From an uncultured Blautia sp. (GTDB lineage Bacteria; Bacillota; Clostridia; Lachnospirales; Lachnospiraceae), in the NCBI GenBank assembly GCA_900551465.1, contig URWL01000149.1:1-5771 (forward strand): a stretch of DNA of 5,771 bases, given 5' to 3'. Shown in pieces: positions 5,753 to 5,771 of the stretch. Position 1 is the stretch's first letter. Each line of letters starts with the position of its first letter. The notes beneath the pieces were generated by a model that saw nothing but the letters and a program-made list of their open reading frames with translations, ran no database searches and was not told the origin of the DNA. The position numbers and the translations under genes were made by a program.

Positions 5753-5771
5753 AATAGTAATATCTCCAATT

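Noticed and set aside
1..5771. CRISPR arrays, tRNA or rRNA genes, insertion sequences, riboswitches
   Set aside because: I looked for regularly spaced repeats, tRNA-like cloverleafs, transposase motifs with terminal repeats and long structured leaders, and saw none. The operon leader, where a riboswitch would be, is outside the window.

Overview
The window reads as a low-to-moderate GC Firmicutes chromosome, most likely a gut Clostridia (Lachnospiraceae-like) bacterium. The grounds are AGGAGG-type ribosome sites before most genes, tight gene packing, clostridial-looking protein sequences and an iron-type alcohol dehydrogenase. This placement is inferred from style and was not tested by a search.

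Region 1 (bases 1-4104, + strand) is one operon of at least five genes whose 5' end lies outside the window. The order is: a PfkB-family kinase missing its N-terminus, with adenosine/nucleoside-kinase-like features; a divergent nucleoside phosphorylase; a BtpA/SgcQ-family TIM barrel; an iron-dependent alcohol dehydrogenase; and a short protein related to the tryptophan synthase alpha subunit (TrpA). The gaps are 9, 26, 24 and 5 bases. A long hairpin right after the last stop (4113-4167) looks like the operon terminator.

The combination suggests a catabolic route for a nucleoside or a phosphorylated pentose. The phosphorylase would release a base and leave a sugar 1-phosphate, and the kinase would add a phosphate to a nucleoside or sugar. 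One or both TIM barrels, each with an apparent phosphate-binding C-terminal loop, would isomerise or cleave the sugar phosphate. The dehydrogenase would dispose of the aldehyde (or reduce a ketone). TrpA itself performs a retro-aldol cleavage, so the TrpA-like protein is a reasonable candidate for a carbon-carbon lyase. No trpB or other trp gene is in view. The logic resembles the known 5'-deoxynucleoside 'DHAP shunt' (phosphorylase, kinase, isomerase, aldolase, then aldehyde reduction) but with different protein families. This pathway is an inference; the family assignments are much firmer.

Region 2 (4105-4433) has no confident gene. Besides the terminator it contains, on the minus strand, a short protein-like reading frame interrupted by one in-frame TGA (4267-4389). 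It could be a gene remnant or, much less likely, a recoded small protein.

Region 3 (4434-5752, - strand) holds two overlapping membrane-protein genes of unknown function, convergent with the operon. The first has two N-terminal and two C-terminal membrane segments around a helical soluble domain; the second is almost entirely membrane helices. They share an ATGA stop/start overlap and are probably translationally coupled.
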